DNA of 64,000 nucleotides from an uncultured Bacteroidales bacterium (GCA_934728255.1 CAKVEC010000002.1:248001-312000); one strand, 5' to 3'; shown: positions 1 to 8,662, numbered from the stretch's first letter. Notes: generated by a model from the letters alone, not told the origin. Translations and numbers: made by a program.

Positions 1-308
1 ACCTCGCCGCCGCTATCTTTGCCGCTATCGAAGCACCCGAATGGCACGCCGGCATCTATCATTTCACCAACGAGGGCGTCTGCTCATGGTTCGACTTTAC
101 GGTGCAGATACATCGTCTCTACAACCAACTGACCGACGGGCAGAAAATCGCCTGCCGTGTGCGCCCGATCCTGTCCTCGGAATACCAATACAAAACCCCA
201 CGCCCACACTATAGTGTGTTGGACAAGGCAAAAGTAAAACAGACCTTCGGCATTGAGATTCCCTATTGGACAGACTCGCTACGGGATTGTATCGCTAAAC
301 TGCTATAA
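1..308 (+). CDS. rfbD: dTDP-4-dehydrorhamnose reductase, C-terminal fragment
   Basis: Only the last ~101 codons lie in the window, open from the left edge in the frame beginning at base 3. The readable protein contains GIYHFTNEGVCSWFDF, the substrate-domain signature of RfbD/RmlD, which reduces dTDP-4-dehydro-L-rhamnose with NAD(P)H in the last step of dTDP-L-rhamnose synthesis. It ends with the family-typical stretch RPHYSVLDKAKVKQTFGI. The gene stops four bases before the next start codon, so the DUF2461 gene is probably co-transcribed. The N-terminal NAD-binding fold is outside the window. Assignment rests on motif recognition in the C-terminal third only. Confidence 0.88.
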   Translation, partial: LAAAIFAAIEAPEWHAGIYHFTNEGVCSWFDFTVQIHRLYNQLTDGQKIACRVRPILSSEYQYKTPRPHYSVLDKAKVKQTFGIEIPYWTDSLRDCIAKLL

Positions 309-312
309 TAAG

Positions 313-1017
313 ATGGCTGATTTCGATTTACGCATACCATTGGACTTTCTGTCCGAGTTGTCGCTGCATAACGACCGCGATTGGTTCAATGCCCACAAGG
401 ATTGGTACACAGAGAGTTACAACCAATTCGTACGCTTTACGGAGGCATACCTCGCAGGACTGACCGAGATAGACACCACTCTTGCGGGACTGCAACCGAA
501 AGATTGTATCTGGCGTATCTACCGCGATGTGCGGTTCTCGGCGGACAAACGCCCCTACAAAGAGTGGTTCGGTGTCTTCCCCGCTGCGCACGGAGGCAAG
601 AAATCAATGCACGGCGGCTACTATGTCCATATCCAACCCGAGCATTGTATGTTTGCGGCGGGAATATGGTGCCCGTCGCCCGAGTTGCTGAAAACCTTGC
701 GCAAAGAGATAGAAGCCAACTACGACGAGATAGAGGATATTATGGCAGCACCGGAATACAAGCGGTATTTCACCGATTTTGATACCGATGATATGCTCAA
801 GAAAGTACCGCAGGGCTTTGACCCCGCTTTTGTACATGCCGACTGGCTCAAGCGCAAGTCGTTCACGTTCAGCACACCGCTTACCGACGAACAAGTCTGC
901 TCCCCCGACTTTTTGAAACATATCTTGGATATCGCCTCCGCCGCCAAACCGCTCAACGACTTCCTCAACTACACCTTTGAGCAGTACGGCGAGTTCCCCT
1001 CCCGCTGCAGCAGATAA
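313..1017 (+). CDS. DUF2461 family protein (TIGR02453)
   Basis: A 234-residue protein beginning MADFDLRIPLDF. An in-frame ATG lies 60 bases upstream inside the rhamnose gene, but the start at 313 follows that gene's stop by four bases and begins where the family does. Recognisable family signatures are HNDRDWFNAHKDWY near the N-terminus, IYRDVRFSADKRPYKEWF around residue 70-90, and GGYYVHIQP about residue 100. No signal peptide or membrane segment is visible, so it is probably cytosolic. Biochemical function of DUF2461 is not established; the pairing with a nucleotide-sugar gene is positional only. No Shine-Dalgarno sequence is apparent, which is normal for this phylum. Confidence 0.85.
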   Translation: MADFDLRIPLDFLSELSLHNDRDWFNAHKDWYTESYNQFVRFTEAYLAGLTEIDTTLAGLQPKDCIWRIYRDVRFSADKRPYKEWFGVFPAAHGGKKSMHGGYYVHIQPEHCMFAAGIWCPSPELLKTLRKEIEANYDEIEDIMAAPEYKRYFTDFDTDDMLKKVPQGFDPAFVHADWLKRKSFTFSTPLTDEQVCSPDFLKHILDIASAAKPLNDFLNYTFEQYGEFPSRCSR

Positions 1018-1038
1018 ATAAAATATAAATATGCTGTT

Positions 1039-1073
1039 CATTGCGCATTATGCATTACGCATTGTGCATTGAA
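1039..1073. repeat. 7-nt tandem array, unit CATTNNN, five units
   Basis: Units start at 1039, 1046, 1053, 1060 and 1067; CATT is invariant and the last three bases vary (GCG, ATG, ACG, GTG, GAA). The array lies between the DUF2461 stop and tRNA-Arg and ends in CATTGAAAAG, a junction seen again near 30507 and, as TATTGAAAAG, near 36904. On the opposite strand several units carry TAATG, giving stop triplets that shift frame from unit to unit. Confidence 0.85.
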
Positions 1074-1077
1074 AAGC

Positions 1078-1149
1078 GGCCTTGTAGTTCAATGGATAGA
1101 ATACGGGTTTCCTAAACCTTAGATCCGAGTTCGATTCTCGGCAGGGCTA
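1078..1149 (+). tRNA. tRNA-Arg(CCT)
   Basis: A cloverleaf can be drawn by hand: acceptor GGCCTTG pairs with CAGGGCT (terminal G-U), a four-pair D stem GTTC/GAAT, anticodon loop TTCCTAA with anticodon CCT, T stem CCGAG/CTCGG around TTCGATT, discriminator A at 1149. The outermost anticodon-stem pair looks mismatched. CCA is not encoded. It lies directly downstream of a 7-nt repeat array, on the strand opposite the converging DUF5715 gene. Confidence 0.9.
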
Positions 1150-1167
1150 CTTCTTTTTTACGATCTT

Positions 1168-1848
1168 CTATGGGCGGCAGGTGATGTGGAAACACGCCTG
1201 CTGCCATTCGTATTTCACGTATATCCGTCCCGCACGTTGCTCGTTGAGCAATACCTGCCCGAGAACCAACTTAAGGTTGTCGGGTGTCATATAGTCACGC
1301 GTGGCAGTTACCTTGTCAAAATGGGTGTAGGTGATGTCGAAAGTCGTACCATAGCAGTGGCAGGAAGTGGTAACAGAGTTGATATTGCCGCTCTTTTGCA
1401 GTTGGCGCACGTCCTCTTGCGTACGCAGGACACTGCTCACGCGAAAGCGGTAGTGCGGCAAACCGTTGCGCTGCAAGATGTCGGCAAAACCTGCCCCGAT
1501 AGCGTCTAATTCACGGGCGGCAGAGGGAACAAGATAAGGAATGGAATGGGTAAGCGAGTCAATGATATAATTGTCTCCGGTACGCACTTGCTGCAATTGC
1601 CGGCGCATACGCTGCGCCTCAGCGCGGTCACGCGGCGGAGCAGACAAACCGAGTGCCTGCGCGGCTTTCAATTGCCGTGGCTGGTTGTCGTTAAATTTTT
1701 CCTTGTAACTGAATGTCCGCCCCGGATATGCCACCGGATGGTCTTCCACTATGCGCTCCTGCCCTACCCCGCCGCAGGCATCAAGCGCAATAAGAGCCGC
1801 ACACACAGCGGCTCTTATCATATATCGTATTGCCCTCAATGCACTCAA
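1168..1848 (-). CDS. DUF5715 family exported protein
   Basis: Up to 226 residues. The N-terminus is hydrophobic and runs into ALIALDACGG, which could be a weak lipobox or a signal-peptidase site. The core contains RVSSVLRTQEDV and, around residues 155-175, TTSCHCYGTTFDITY, the hallmark block of DUF5715; the H-x-x-G-x-x-x-D layout resembles M15-type peptidases, so cell-wall peptide hydrolysis is possible but inferred. The start is TTG at 1848, one base after the cysS stop (TAA A TTG); an ATG at 1821 would give a shorter signal sequence. It sits downstream of cysS and is probably co-transcribed with it. Confidence 0.75.
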   Translation of the reverse strand: MSALRAIRYMIRAAVCAALIALDACGGVGQERIVEDHPVAYPGRTFSYKEKFNDNQPRQLKAAQALGLSAPPRDRAEAQRMRRQLQQVRTGDNYIIDSLTHSIPYLVPSAARELDAIGAGFADILQRNGLPHYRFRVSSVLRTQEDVRQLQKSGNINSVTTSCHCYGTTFDITYTHFDKVTATRDYMTPDNLKLVLGQVLLNEQRAGRIYVKYEWQQACFHITCRP

Positions 1849-1849
1849 T

Positions 1850-3313
1850 TTATATGCTCCATTCGAAGCCGTCCTTGGTGTCTTTGATGCTGAAACCCAG
1901 GTCGGTCAGGGCGTTGCGTATCTTGTCGCTGGTAGCCCAGTCTTTCTGTTTTTTGGCGTCTAAACGGATACCCAGCAGCAGGTCAATAGCCCCATGGTAG
2001 GCAGTCATTGTGCGGTTGTCTGCACCACTCTCCTCAAAGCGCAGACCGAGTATATCCACTGCAAACGTCTGCCATACCGATTGCAACTCTTTCAGGTCTG
2101 CCTCGCTGATCGTCCCCTTGCCGTCATAGACCGTATTGATAGCGCGGGCGGAATCGAACAGGTGCGAGATGACAATGGGTGAGTTCAGGTCGTCGTCCAT
2201 CGCTTCCGTGCAACGCTCTCGCAGTCCGGCGGTCTCCACTGTGCTGTTCTCCGATGCCGTCAGTTTCATTAGGCGCGTGTACGCCTCCTGCAGGCGGGCA
2301 AAGCCTTTCTCTGCTGCCTCTAATGCCTCGCTCGAGAAATCCACCGTCGAACGGTAGTGCGCCATCAGAATAAAGAAACGAATGGTCATCGGCGAGAAAG
2401 GTTGGCTCAAAAGCGGGTGATCCCCCTTGAAGAACTGCTCGAGGGTGATGAAGTTGTTGTAACTCTTGCCCATCTTCTTGCCCGCAATGGTGATCATGTT
2501 GTTGTGCATCCAATAGCGGACACTCTCATGCCCGAGTGCGGCACACGACTGCGCTATCTCCGCCTCGTGGTGGGGGAACATCAAGTCCATTCCGCCGCCG
2601 TGGATATCAAATTCCTCGCCGAGGTATTTCGTTCCCATTGCGGAGCACTCCATATGCCAACCGGGGAAACCCTCGCTCCATGGGCTGGGCCAGTGCATAA
2701 TATGCTCGGGGGCGGCTTTCTTCCAGAGGGCGAAGTCGTAACTGTGTTTTTTCTCCTGCTGCCCGTCCAGTTCGCGGGTCTCGGTCTTGATGTCCTCAAG
2801 GTTGCGTCCCGACAGTTTTCCGTAGGGGAAATCGTGCGCATACTTCTCTACGTCCATATAGACACTACCGTTCACCACATAGGCATAGCCGTGGTCGAGT
2901 ATCTTCTTGATGAACTCAATCTGCTCGATGATATGTCCGCTGGCGTGCGGCTCGATAGAGGGCGGCAACACGTTCAGCAGTTCCATATCGTGGTGATAGC
3001 GATTGGTATAGTATTGCGCCACCTCCATCGGTTCCAACTGCTCCAAACGGGCTTTCTTGGCTATCTTGTCCTCGCCCTCGTCGGCATCGTGTTCCAGGTG
3101 TCCCACATCCGTGATATTGCGCACGTAGCGCACTTTGTAGCCGAGATAATGCAGGTAGCGGAACAGCAGGTCAAACGTAATCGCAGGACGGGCATGCCCC
3201 AGATGGGCATCGCCATAGACAGTCGGTCCGCACACATACATTCCCACGCGCCCTTCGTGCAAGGGGTGGAAATACTCTTTCTGACGGGTAAGGGTGTTAT
3301 ATATCTGCAACAT
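1850..3313 (-). CDS. cysS: cysteinyl-tRNA synthetase
   Basis: A 487-residue class I aminoacyl-tRNA synthetase that charges tRNA-Cys in the cytosol. The start MLQIYNTLTRQ at 3313 was chosen because it matches the family N-terminus and lies 27 bases downstream of a promoter -7 box; the longer open frame upstream is untranslated leader. Visible motifs: zinc ligand Cys28 in MYVCGPTVYGD, HLGH at 37-40 (HIGH motif), WHMECSAM near 219-226 and FPHHE near 246-250 supplying the other zinc ligands, and KMGKS at 280-284 (KMSKS variant). Length is close to other bacterial CysS. One base separates its stop from the DUF5715 start. Confidence 0.97.
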   Translation of the reverse strand: MLQIYNTLTRQKEYFHPLHEGRVGMYVCGPTVYGDAHLGHARPAITFDLLFRYLHYLGYKVRYVRNITDVGHLEHDADEGEDKIAKKARLEQLEPMEVAQYYTNRYHHDMELLNVLPPSIEPHASGHIIEQIEFIKKILDHGYAYVVNGSVYMDVEKYAHDFPYGKLSGRNLEDIKTETRELDGQQEKKHSYDFALWKKAAPEHIMHWPSPWSEGFPGWHMECSAMGTKYLGEEFDIHGGGMDLMFPHHEAEIAQSCAALGHESVRYWMHNNMITIAGKKMGKSYNNFITLEQFFKGDHPLLSQPFSPMTIRFFILMAHYRSTVDFSSEALEAAEKGFARLQEAYTRLMKLTASENSTVETAGLRERCTEAMDDDLNSPIVISHLFDSARAINTVYDGKGTISEADLKELQSVWQTFAVDILGLRFEESGADNRTMTAYHGAIDLLLGIRLDAKKQKDWATSDKIRNALTDLGFSIKDTKDGFEWSI

Positions 3314-3339
3314 AATTGGTAAAATGTGTAAATTACCTG

Positions 3340-3370
3340 CAAAGGTACGACAAAAACGGCACGTCTGCAA
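3340..3370 (-). promoter_or_regulatory. Bacteroidota-type promoter for cysS
   Basis: On the minus strand a TACCTTTG -7 box (3340-3347) is preceded by TTG (3368-3370) with a 20-nt spacer, matching the TTTG / TAnnTTTG consensus of the primary sigma factor in this phylum. The cysS start codon is 27 bases downstream. Confidence 0.8.
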
Positions 3371-3446
3371 TACCCTGAACCATTTTTAGGAGCAGTAACA
3401 TACAACTATCCGTATATTTAGCGCCTAACGGCAATGAACAGAGAAC

Positions 3447-3484
3447 AAAAACTCCCCCGCCGACACAGAAGCACAGCGGGGGAG
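3447..3484 (-). terminator. intrinsic terminator of glnS
   Basis: A perfect 9-bp stem, CTCCCCCGC (3452-3460) with GCGGGGGAG (3476-3484), followed on the minus strand by five T (3447-3451). It lies 37 bases beyond the glnS stop codon, and AATTAAC 7-nt repeats fill the gap between stop and stem. Confidence 0.85.
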
Positions 3485-3520
3485 TATGTTAATTGTTAAT
3501 TATTACCTGTTAATTGACAG

Positions 3521-5212
3521 TTATTTCTGCCAGTTGTCCTTCAGTGAGGCGGTGCGGTTGAGGACAAGGTGGTCTGCCGTGGTATCGGGGTCAACCACAA
3601 AGTAGCCCTGCTTGAGCAACTGGTAGTGGTTCTCTTGAGCAATACCGTTTTCCACAACCGGTGCATGGAGTTCGCTGCGGAGCGAACCCTCCACCTTGAT
3701 AGTTTTTATCTCGAGGCTGTTGTGGTTGAGCAGGTCGCGGAAATCGCCTTCCTCTGCCGAGGGGTTCTCTACGGCAAACAGGCGGTCATAGAGGCGTGCT
3801 TCGGCATCGAGGCACGAGTTGCACTCCACCCAGTTGATGGTGGCTTTGGTCTTGCGGTTGCCGCCCTCGGTGCCCGACTTGGAAGCGGGGTCGTAGGTAG
3901 CATAGACGGTGGTGATATTGCCCTCGGCATCCTTGTCGCAGCCGGTGGCTTGGATGATATACGCCGACTTGAGACGCACCTCACGCCCGCCCGGGCTGAG
4001 ACGGAAGAAGTTCTTGTCCGCCTGCTCAAGGAAGTCGCCGCGCTCGATATAGAGTTCGCGGGCAAACTGCATCTCGCGCGTACCGAGTTCGGGGTGTCCG
4101 TCGATGTTCTCGGCAGTGATAGTCTCACCGTTGCCCTCGTAGTTGGTGATAACCAGTTTCACAGGGTCGAAGATAGCGCAGATACGCGGTGCCGTCTCTT
4201 TCAGGCACTCGCGGACGGTATGCTCCAGCAGACTGACATCAATCATACCCTCCACCTTGGTGTATCCGATACGGTCGATGAAAGCGCGGATAGCCTCGGC
4301 GGTATAACCGCGTCGGCGCAGACCGCAGACGGTCGGCATACGGGGGTCGTCCCAACCGCGCACGAGCCCCTCTTTGACGAGTTGGAGCATCTTGCGCTTC
4401 GACATCACGGTGTAGGTGATATTCAGCCGGTTGAACTCATACTGGTGCGGGCGGTAGTCGCCCGTTACAAACTGGTCGAGGAAATAGTCATACAGCGGAC
4501 GGTGCACCACAAACTCGAGGGTACAGATAGAATGCGTAACGCCCTCGAAATAGTCGCTCTGACCGTGTGCGAAATCGTACATCGGATAGACATTCCACTT
4601 GCGCCCCGTGCGGTGGTGCGGGTGGGTGGTGATGATACGGTACATAATGGGGTCGCGGAAGTGCATGTTGGGGTTCGCCATATCAATCTTGGCACGCAGC
4701 ACCATCTTGCCGTCCTCTATCTCGCCTGCCTGCATTGCCTCAAAGAGACGGAGGTTCTCCTCTATGGGACGATCGCGGTAGGGCGATGCCACACCGGGTT
4801 CGGTAGGCGTACCTTTCTGCTCGGCTATCTGCTCGGCAGTCTGCTCGTCCACATAGGCTTTACCCTCTTTGATGAAGCGGATTGCAAGGTCATAGAGTTG
4901 CTGGAAATAGTCGCTGGCGTAGTAGATATTGCCCCATTTGAAGCCTAACCACGCGATGTCCTGCTGGATGGAATCCACATACTCAACGTCCTCTTTGACG
5001 GGGTTGGTGTCATCAAAACGGAGGTTGCAGACACCGTGGTAACGCTCGGCAATACCGAAGTCCATACAGATGGCTTTGACGTGTCCGATATGCAGGTAGC
5101 CGTTGGGTTCGGGCGGGAAACGGGTCTGGATACGTCCGCCGTTCTTGCCCTCGGCAAGGTCTTTCTCTACGATTTGCTCAATGAAATTGAGACTTCTTTC
5201 TTCTGTTTCCAT
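3521..5212 (-). CDS. glnS: glutaminyl-tRNA synthetase
   Basis: A 563-residue class I synthetase for tRNA-Gln. HIGH is at residues 41-44 in PPEPNGYLHIGHVKA and MSKR at 270-273 (KMSKS equivalent). The block FDDTNP near 66-71 and DFAHGQSDYFEGVTHSICTLEF near 213-234 are GlnRS/GluRS signatures, and NRLNITYTVMSKRK identifies the Gln rather than Glu branch. Length is slightly above the E. coli enzyme (554). The presence of GlnRS means glutamine is attached directly. The start codon is preceded by an 11-bp-phased AATTA array, not by an obvious TAnnTTTG promoter, so the promoter is unresolved. Confidence 0.96.
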   Translation of the reverse strand: METEERSLNFIEQIVEKDLAEGKNGGRIQTRFPPEPNGYLHIGHVKAICMDFGIAERYHGVCNLRFDDTNPVKEDVEYVDSIQQDIAWLGFKWGNIYYASDYFQQLYDLAIRFIKEGKAYVDEQTAEQIAEQKGTPTEPGVASPYRDRPIEENLRLFEAMQAGEIEDGKMVLRAKIDMANPNMHFRDPIMYRIITTHPHHRTGRKWNVYPMYDFAHGQSDYFEGVTHSICTLEFVVHRPLYDYFLDQFVTGDYRPHQYEFNRLNITYTVMSKRKMLQLVKEGLVRGWDDPRMPTVCGLRRRGYTAEAIRAFIDRIGYTKVEGMIDVSLLEHTVRECLKETAPRICAIFDPVKLVITNYEGNGETITAENIDGHPELGTREMQFARELYIERGDFLEQADKNFFRLSPGGREVRLKSAYIIQATGCDKDAEGNITTVYATYDPASKSGTEGGNRKTKATINWVECNSCLDAEARLYDRLFAVENPSAEEGDFRDLLNHNSLEIKTIKVEGSLRSELHAPVVENGIAQENHYQLLKQGYFVVDPDTTADHLVLNRTASLKDNWQK

Positions 5213-5236
5213 ACTCTATTGAATTAAAAAGAAACG

Positions 5237-5309
5237 TTAATTATCGTGTAATTAGACGTTAATTATTTTTGTAAGAACATATAATTAACCACGAATTAAC
5301 CATTAATTA
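5237..5309. repeat. 11-bp-phased AATT array upstream of glnS
   Basis: AATT cores start at 5239, 5250, 5261, then 5283, 5294 and 5305: successive distances 11, 11, 22, 11, 11. Three minus-strand units read TAATTAACGTC, TAATTACACGA and TAATTAACGTT. The same units in the same order occur immediately upstream of the GT9 gene at 44883-44914, so this is a dispersed element placed before a start codon in both cases. Confidence 0.8.
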
Positions 5310-5318
5310 TTTCTGCAT

Positions 5319-5339
5319 CATTACGCATTATGCATTAGT
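5319..5339. repeat. 7-nt CATTNNN array at the lpxA stop codon
   Basis: Three units begin at 5319, 5326 and 5333. The lpxA stop codon (TAA on the minus strand, bases 5335-5337) is inside the last unit, so the array starts at the end of the reading frame. Confidence 0.75.
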
Positions 5340-6111
5340 TTATGCCGCGGACAATGCCACGGGGAGAGGCTTTGATAAAGTCGATGATAGCGTTGCGCTC
5401 GGGTGTCTCGGGTACGGTAGCGAGTATCTGTTCTACGGCTTGGGATACGTTCAGTCCCGACATATAGAGCGTGCGGTAGGTATCTTGTATAGAGGCTATC
5501 TGCTCACGGGTGAAACCGCGTCGGTTGAGTCCGACGGAGTTGATACCGCAGTACGATACCGGTTCGCGTGCAGCAATGACATACGGCGGGATGTCCTTGT
5601 TTATTTTCGTACCGCCCTGTATCATCACATGCGCCCCGATATGGGTAAACTGGTGCACGAGGCTTCCGCCACCGATGATAGCCCAATCGTCCACAACCAC
5701 CTCGCCTGCCAGTTGCACGGCGTTGGACATAATGATATGGTCGTGAAGCAAGCAGTCGTGTGCCACGTGGCAGTATGCCATGATCAGGCAGTTGCTGCCC
5801 ACTACGGTTTTGCCCTTGCTGGCAGTACCGCGATGAATGGTAGCGCACTCGCGAATGGTGGTGTTGTCACCGATGAAGACGTAGGTCTTCTCGCCTTTGA
5901 ACTTCAAGTCCTGCGGGATAGCACCCACTACGGCGGAGGGGAAGATATGGCAGTTCTTGCCGATACGTACGCCCTCGCAGATAGTGGCATTGGCATCAAT
6001 GACGGTGCCTGCACCTATTTCCACATCTTTGTCAATATAGACAAACGGACCGATTTGCACGGAGGGGTCAATCTTCGCCTCCGGATGGATGTATGCTAAT
6101 GGTTGGGTCAT
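5335..6111 (-). CDS. lpxA: acyl-ACP--UDP-N-acetylglucosamine O-acyltransferase
   Basis: A 258-residue left-handed parallel beta-helix enzyme built of hexapeptide repeats (for example IGENV-like turns from residue 14 to about 190). It transfers a 3-hydroxyacyl chain to UDP-GlcNAc, the first step of lipid A synthesis. The catalytic His is His118 in YCHVAHDC (equivalent to His125 of E. coli); the GINSVGLNRRGF segment near 190-202 is the conserved start of the C-terminal helices. The ATG overlaps the protease stop codon as ATGA, so it is translationally coupled to the upstream subtilisin gene rather than to a lpxC-fabZ gene as in most relatives. Confidence 0.96.
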   Translation of the reverse strand: MTQPLAYIHPEAKIDPSVQIGPFVYIDKDVEIGAGTVIDANATICEGVRIGKNCHIFPSAVVGAIPQDLKFKGEKTYVFIGDNTTIRECATIHRGTASKGKTVVGSNCLIMAYCHVAHDCLLHDHIIMSNAVQLAGEVVVDDWAIIGGGSLVHQFTHIGAHVMIQGGTKINKDIPPYVIAAREPVSYCGINSVGLNRRGFTREQIASIQDTYRTLYMSGLNVSQAVEQILATVPETPERNAIIDFIKASPRGIVRGIN

Positions 6112-8087
6112 AAGTTATGTATTTTCTGTGTTATTACATTTCCGTTATTCAATGTCGCCACCAAGATATAGTATCCCATAGGTAATTTTGGAATAGAGTG
6201 TATATCATTGTCTGACAAAACATATAATAAATATCCTCCTACACTATAAATTTTCAGAGTACTTATTTCTTGACTATCTATATTTTCCGCTTCATTACTA
6301 GTATCCGTCTTCAATAAGGTGCGGGCATTCGCCTTGTTATAAACAGGAGACGATTGGAAATATGTATTATTCAATGTTATCCAGTCATATCCGGAAATAA
6401 TCTGTGCAACAAATGTAGAACCTGCTTTAGCGTGAAATCCGTTTGTAAGACGAACAGCATCTGTCGCCTGCATTACAACTTTGCTATTGGGGTGCAGGAC
6501 AACATCACCATATTCTTTACTATCTGTCACTTTATTTCCAACCTGGATAGTAGTTCCCTGTATTGTTTCTGTGGTAGCAGAAGAAAAAGTCGTATTTTGA
6601 ACATATCGCTTTTGGGTCTCTTTAACCGCCGCAAATGCATCTATCAATCCGTACCCGACTTCTTTATCCCAAGTACTATAACTTGTCAATGTATAAAATT
6701 TATAGGCAGGCAACTTATAGGCTGTCCGTTTCATAATAGCACCGACCTCCTCCCATCTTAGTTGTGGTGCTAGAGAAAGTATCAAAGCCGCCACACCTGC
6801 TACCAATGGGCAGGCAAATGATGTTCCTGAGGTTACCGTATAAGAATTCAACGGAATAATATGGGTTGTATATACATTCTGTCCGGGTGCGACAATATCC
6901 AAATAATCACCATAATTGGAAAAATCGGCTCTTTTCCCGTATTTTGTAGTGGCTCCTACTGCAATTGTCCCCGGATGATTGGCTGGATAATTGATTGCTG
7001 AAGCACTCTGATTGCCGGTACTGAAAACGACTACGCACCCCAATCCGTTGCGCCCTTTGGTAATCGCCTCATTAATTACTGCATCATATAAAGTGGATTC
7101 AGTAACGCCATGCATTGACCACGAGTTACTTATCACATCCGCACCATTGCGATACGCAGTGCGAAAAGCCTTAATGGTATATGTAGAACTACCAACCGAC
7201 TTTATCTCCTCTGCGCCATCTGCACTTACCTCTTTTACACTGTACCTACTTCGGATTGGGATCATACGACAATCGGGTGCAATGCCTATGATTCCTATAT
7301 TATTGTTCTCTGCACCTATCATTCCTGCACATTGTGTGCCATGCGAATCCTCAGTAATCTTATATGCACCCTTTTTAGCCCCGTCTCTGCCATTAGTACA
7401 ATCATATCCTTCCAAGAAATTCTCTTTCAAGTCAGGATGATTCAATTCAAACCCATTATCAATAATAGCCACCGTGATGTTTTTCCCTGTGGATAATTGC
7501 CATGCTTCTTCTGCGTTCACGTCAAATCTGCTATCCGTGGTGTTATTCCATTGCCATTGATTAGAATACAATGGATTTTGCGAAGGTATAATGTCTGCAT
7601 TATCCGTCAAATATACCATATTGGGTTCTGCAATCTCACAATAACCACTATTCACAATATCAACGCAAAGATTTTCTATTTGTTCATAATCAATGCCCTT
7701 AAGAGACAGAACATATATAACAGGCTCTCCTTCTATTTCCTCTATAGAAATGATATTTGTTTGCAAATTATAATTATCAATAACAGATTGCAAATCAGAT
7801 ACTCCATAAAGAATAATCTTATTATCTATTGCCAATTCAGCCCCCGATATGGAATTTTTCCAAATAGGAGACAGGAATACATCGTTTGGAGCGGTAGCAC
7901 TTAAAGTGGCATATTTTAGTTTTTTGTATGGTGTCAATGCCGTTGTCTGTGTTTCAACATATTTTGTTGCATATACATAATCCGATAGTGTCCAAGTAGT
8001 ATCCAACTGAAATGCATACATATTGGCACTATATAATAGCACAAATATCAACAATGTATACTTTAATATGTTAGTAAAAGTGCTCAT
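6108..8087 (-). CDS. secreted subtilisin-like (S8) serine protease with T9SS sorting domain
   Basis: About 659 residues from the ATG at 8087, which overlaps the lipoprotein stop (ATGA). Signal peptide residues 1-25; a propeptide-like region about 30-165; then the S8 domain with catalytic Asp210 (VAIIDNGFE), His249 (EDSHGTQCAG), oxyanion Asn359 (STGNQSA) and Ser423 (SGTSFACPLVAG), all intact. After residue 500 comes a 3-coathanger-stack-like segment ending in TNGFHAKAGSTFVA, then a type A T9SS domain (LKIYSVGGYLLYVL ... MGYYILVATLNNG). It should be exported by Sec, then secreted or surface-attached by T9SS. Its DNA is visibly more AT-rich than lpxC and lpxA, suggesting acquisition. Why a protease sits in a lipid A operon is unknown. 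Confidence 0.92.
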   Translation of the reverse strand: MSTFTNILKYTLLIFVLLYSANMYAFQLDTTWTLSDYVYATKYVETQTTALTPYKKLKYATLSATAPNDVFLSPIWKNSISGAELAIDNKIILYGVSDLQSVIDNYNLQTNIISIEEIEGEPVIYVLSLKGIDYEQIENLCVDIVNSGYCEIAEPNMVYLTDNADIIPSQNPLYSNQWQWNNTTDSRFDVNAEEAWQLSTGKNITVAIIDNGFELNHPDLKENFLEGYDCTNGRDGAKKGAYKITEDSHGTQCAGMIGAENNNIGIIGIAPDCRMIPIRSRYSVKEVSADGAEEIKSVGSSTYTIKAFRTAYRNGADVISNSWSMHGVTESTLYDAVINEAITKGRNGLGCVVVFSTGNQSASAINYPANHPGTIAVGATTKYGKRADFSNYGDYLDIVAPGQNVYTTHIIPLNSYTVTSGTSFACPLVAGVAALILSLAPQLRWEEVGAIMKRTAYKLPAYKFYTLTSYSTWDKEVGYGLIDAFAAVKETQKRYVQNTTFSSATTETIQGTTIQVGNKVTDSKEYGDVVLHPNSKVVMQATDAVRLTNGFHAKAGSTFVAQIISGYDWITLNNTYFQSSPVYNKANARTLLKTDTSNEAENIDSQEISTLKIYSVGGYLLYVLSDNDIHSIPKLPMGYYILVATLNNGNVITQKIHNL

Positions 8088-8659
8088 TTTCGGACAATAT
8101 AAAAATGCACCCTTTGTGTCGGCATTTTCCAAATATCCATCGGAACAGTATCTTCCTCCGAATTATATATCTGTAATTGAGGAGACAACTCAAAATAGTA
8201 TTTTCCCTTATCGGCACACGCTTCGACAGAACGTTTACCTCTCCATATCTCATTGGGCTGCAAAGTAAAGAGCGGGTACATTTCGCTATGAGAATAGACT
8301 TTTCCATCAGAGAAATCTACACCAAAGAAAGTAATATCCTCAACCAATTTTCCTTCAGAAGCATAGCATTTACCAAATATCAAATAAGGATATTGATATA
8401 CATAATCGTGTGCGAAATACAAAGTATGCTGCGTCTCATTGGTAATGTCATAATGCACCACCATAGTTTCATTCTTTTTGAAAGTAGTGGTCAGTTCTCC
8501 GTCTGTAGTAGTCAGATAATATGCCAAAAAAATACTATCCCCCTGGTAGTAAACAGGATTATTCACATTATCCCGTTTGGCATCCATAGCACGGCAACCT
8601 GTCAGCATAAATACTAACAGAAAAAGATATACTCTATATGTCAGTGCACCTTTGGGCAT
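8084..8659 (-). CDS. hypothetical lipoprotein coupled to the S8 protease
   Basis: A 191-residue protein with a clear lipoprotein signal: hydrophobic YLFLLVFMLTGC with the lipobox Cys at residue 22. The rest is rich in beta-strand-like segments (KNETMVVHYDITNETQHTLYF, GKYYFELSPQLQIYN), suggesting an Ig-like fold. I do not recognise a family. It starts three bases after the lpxC stop and its TGA overlaps the protease ATG, so it is made with the protease. By position it could be an inhibitor, chaperone or surface anchor for that protease; this is inference only. AT-rich like its partner. Confidence 0.75.
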   Translation of the reverse strand: MPKGALTYRVYLFLLVFMLTGCRAMDAKRDNVNNPVYYQGDSIFLAYYLTTTDGELTTTFKKNETMVVHYDITNETQHTLYFAHDYVYQYPYLIFGKCYASEGKLVEDITFFGVDFSDGKVYSHSEMYPLFTLQPNEIWRGKRSVEACADKGKYYFELSPQLQIYNSEEDTVPMDIWKMPTQRVHFYIVRK

Positions 8660-8662
8660 CGT

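Noticed and set aside
3569..4948. 459-residue open frame on the plus strand opposite glnS
   Set aside because: It is the mirror of a well-defined synthetase gene; its protein has no family motifs. Other long antisense frames (2357-3322, 8795-9910, 13178-14263, 14713-15936, 15959-16987, 22382-23404, 26396-27460, 52444-53382) were rejected for the same reason.
5758..5776. GCCACGTGGC palindrome as a parS site for ParB
   Set aside because: It lies inside lpxA, lacks the outer TGTT/AACA arms of parS and has no second copy near parAB.
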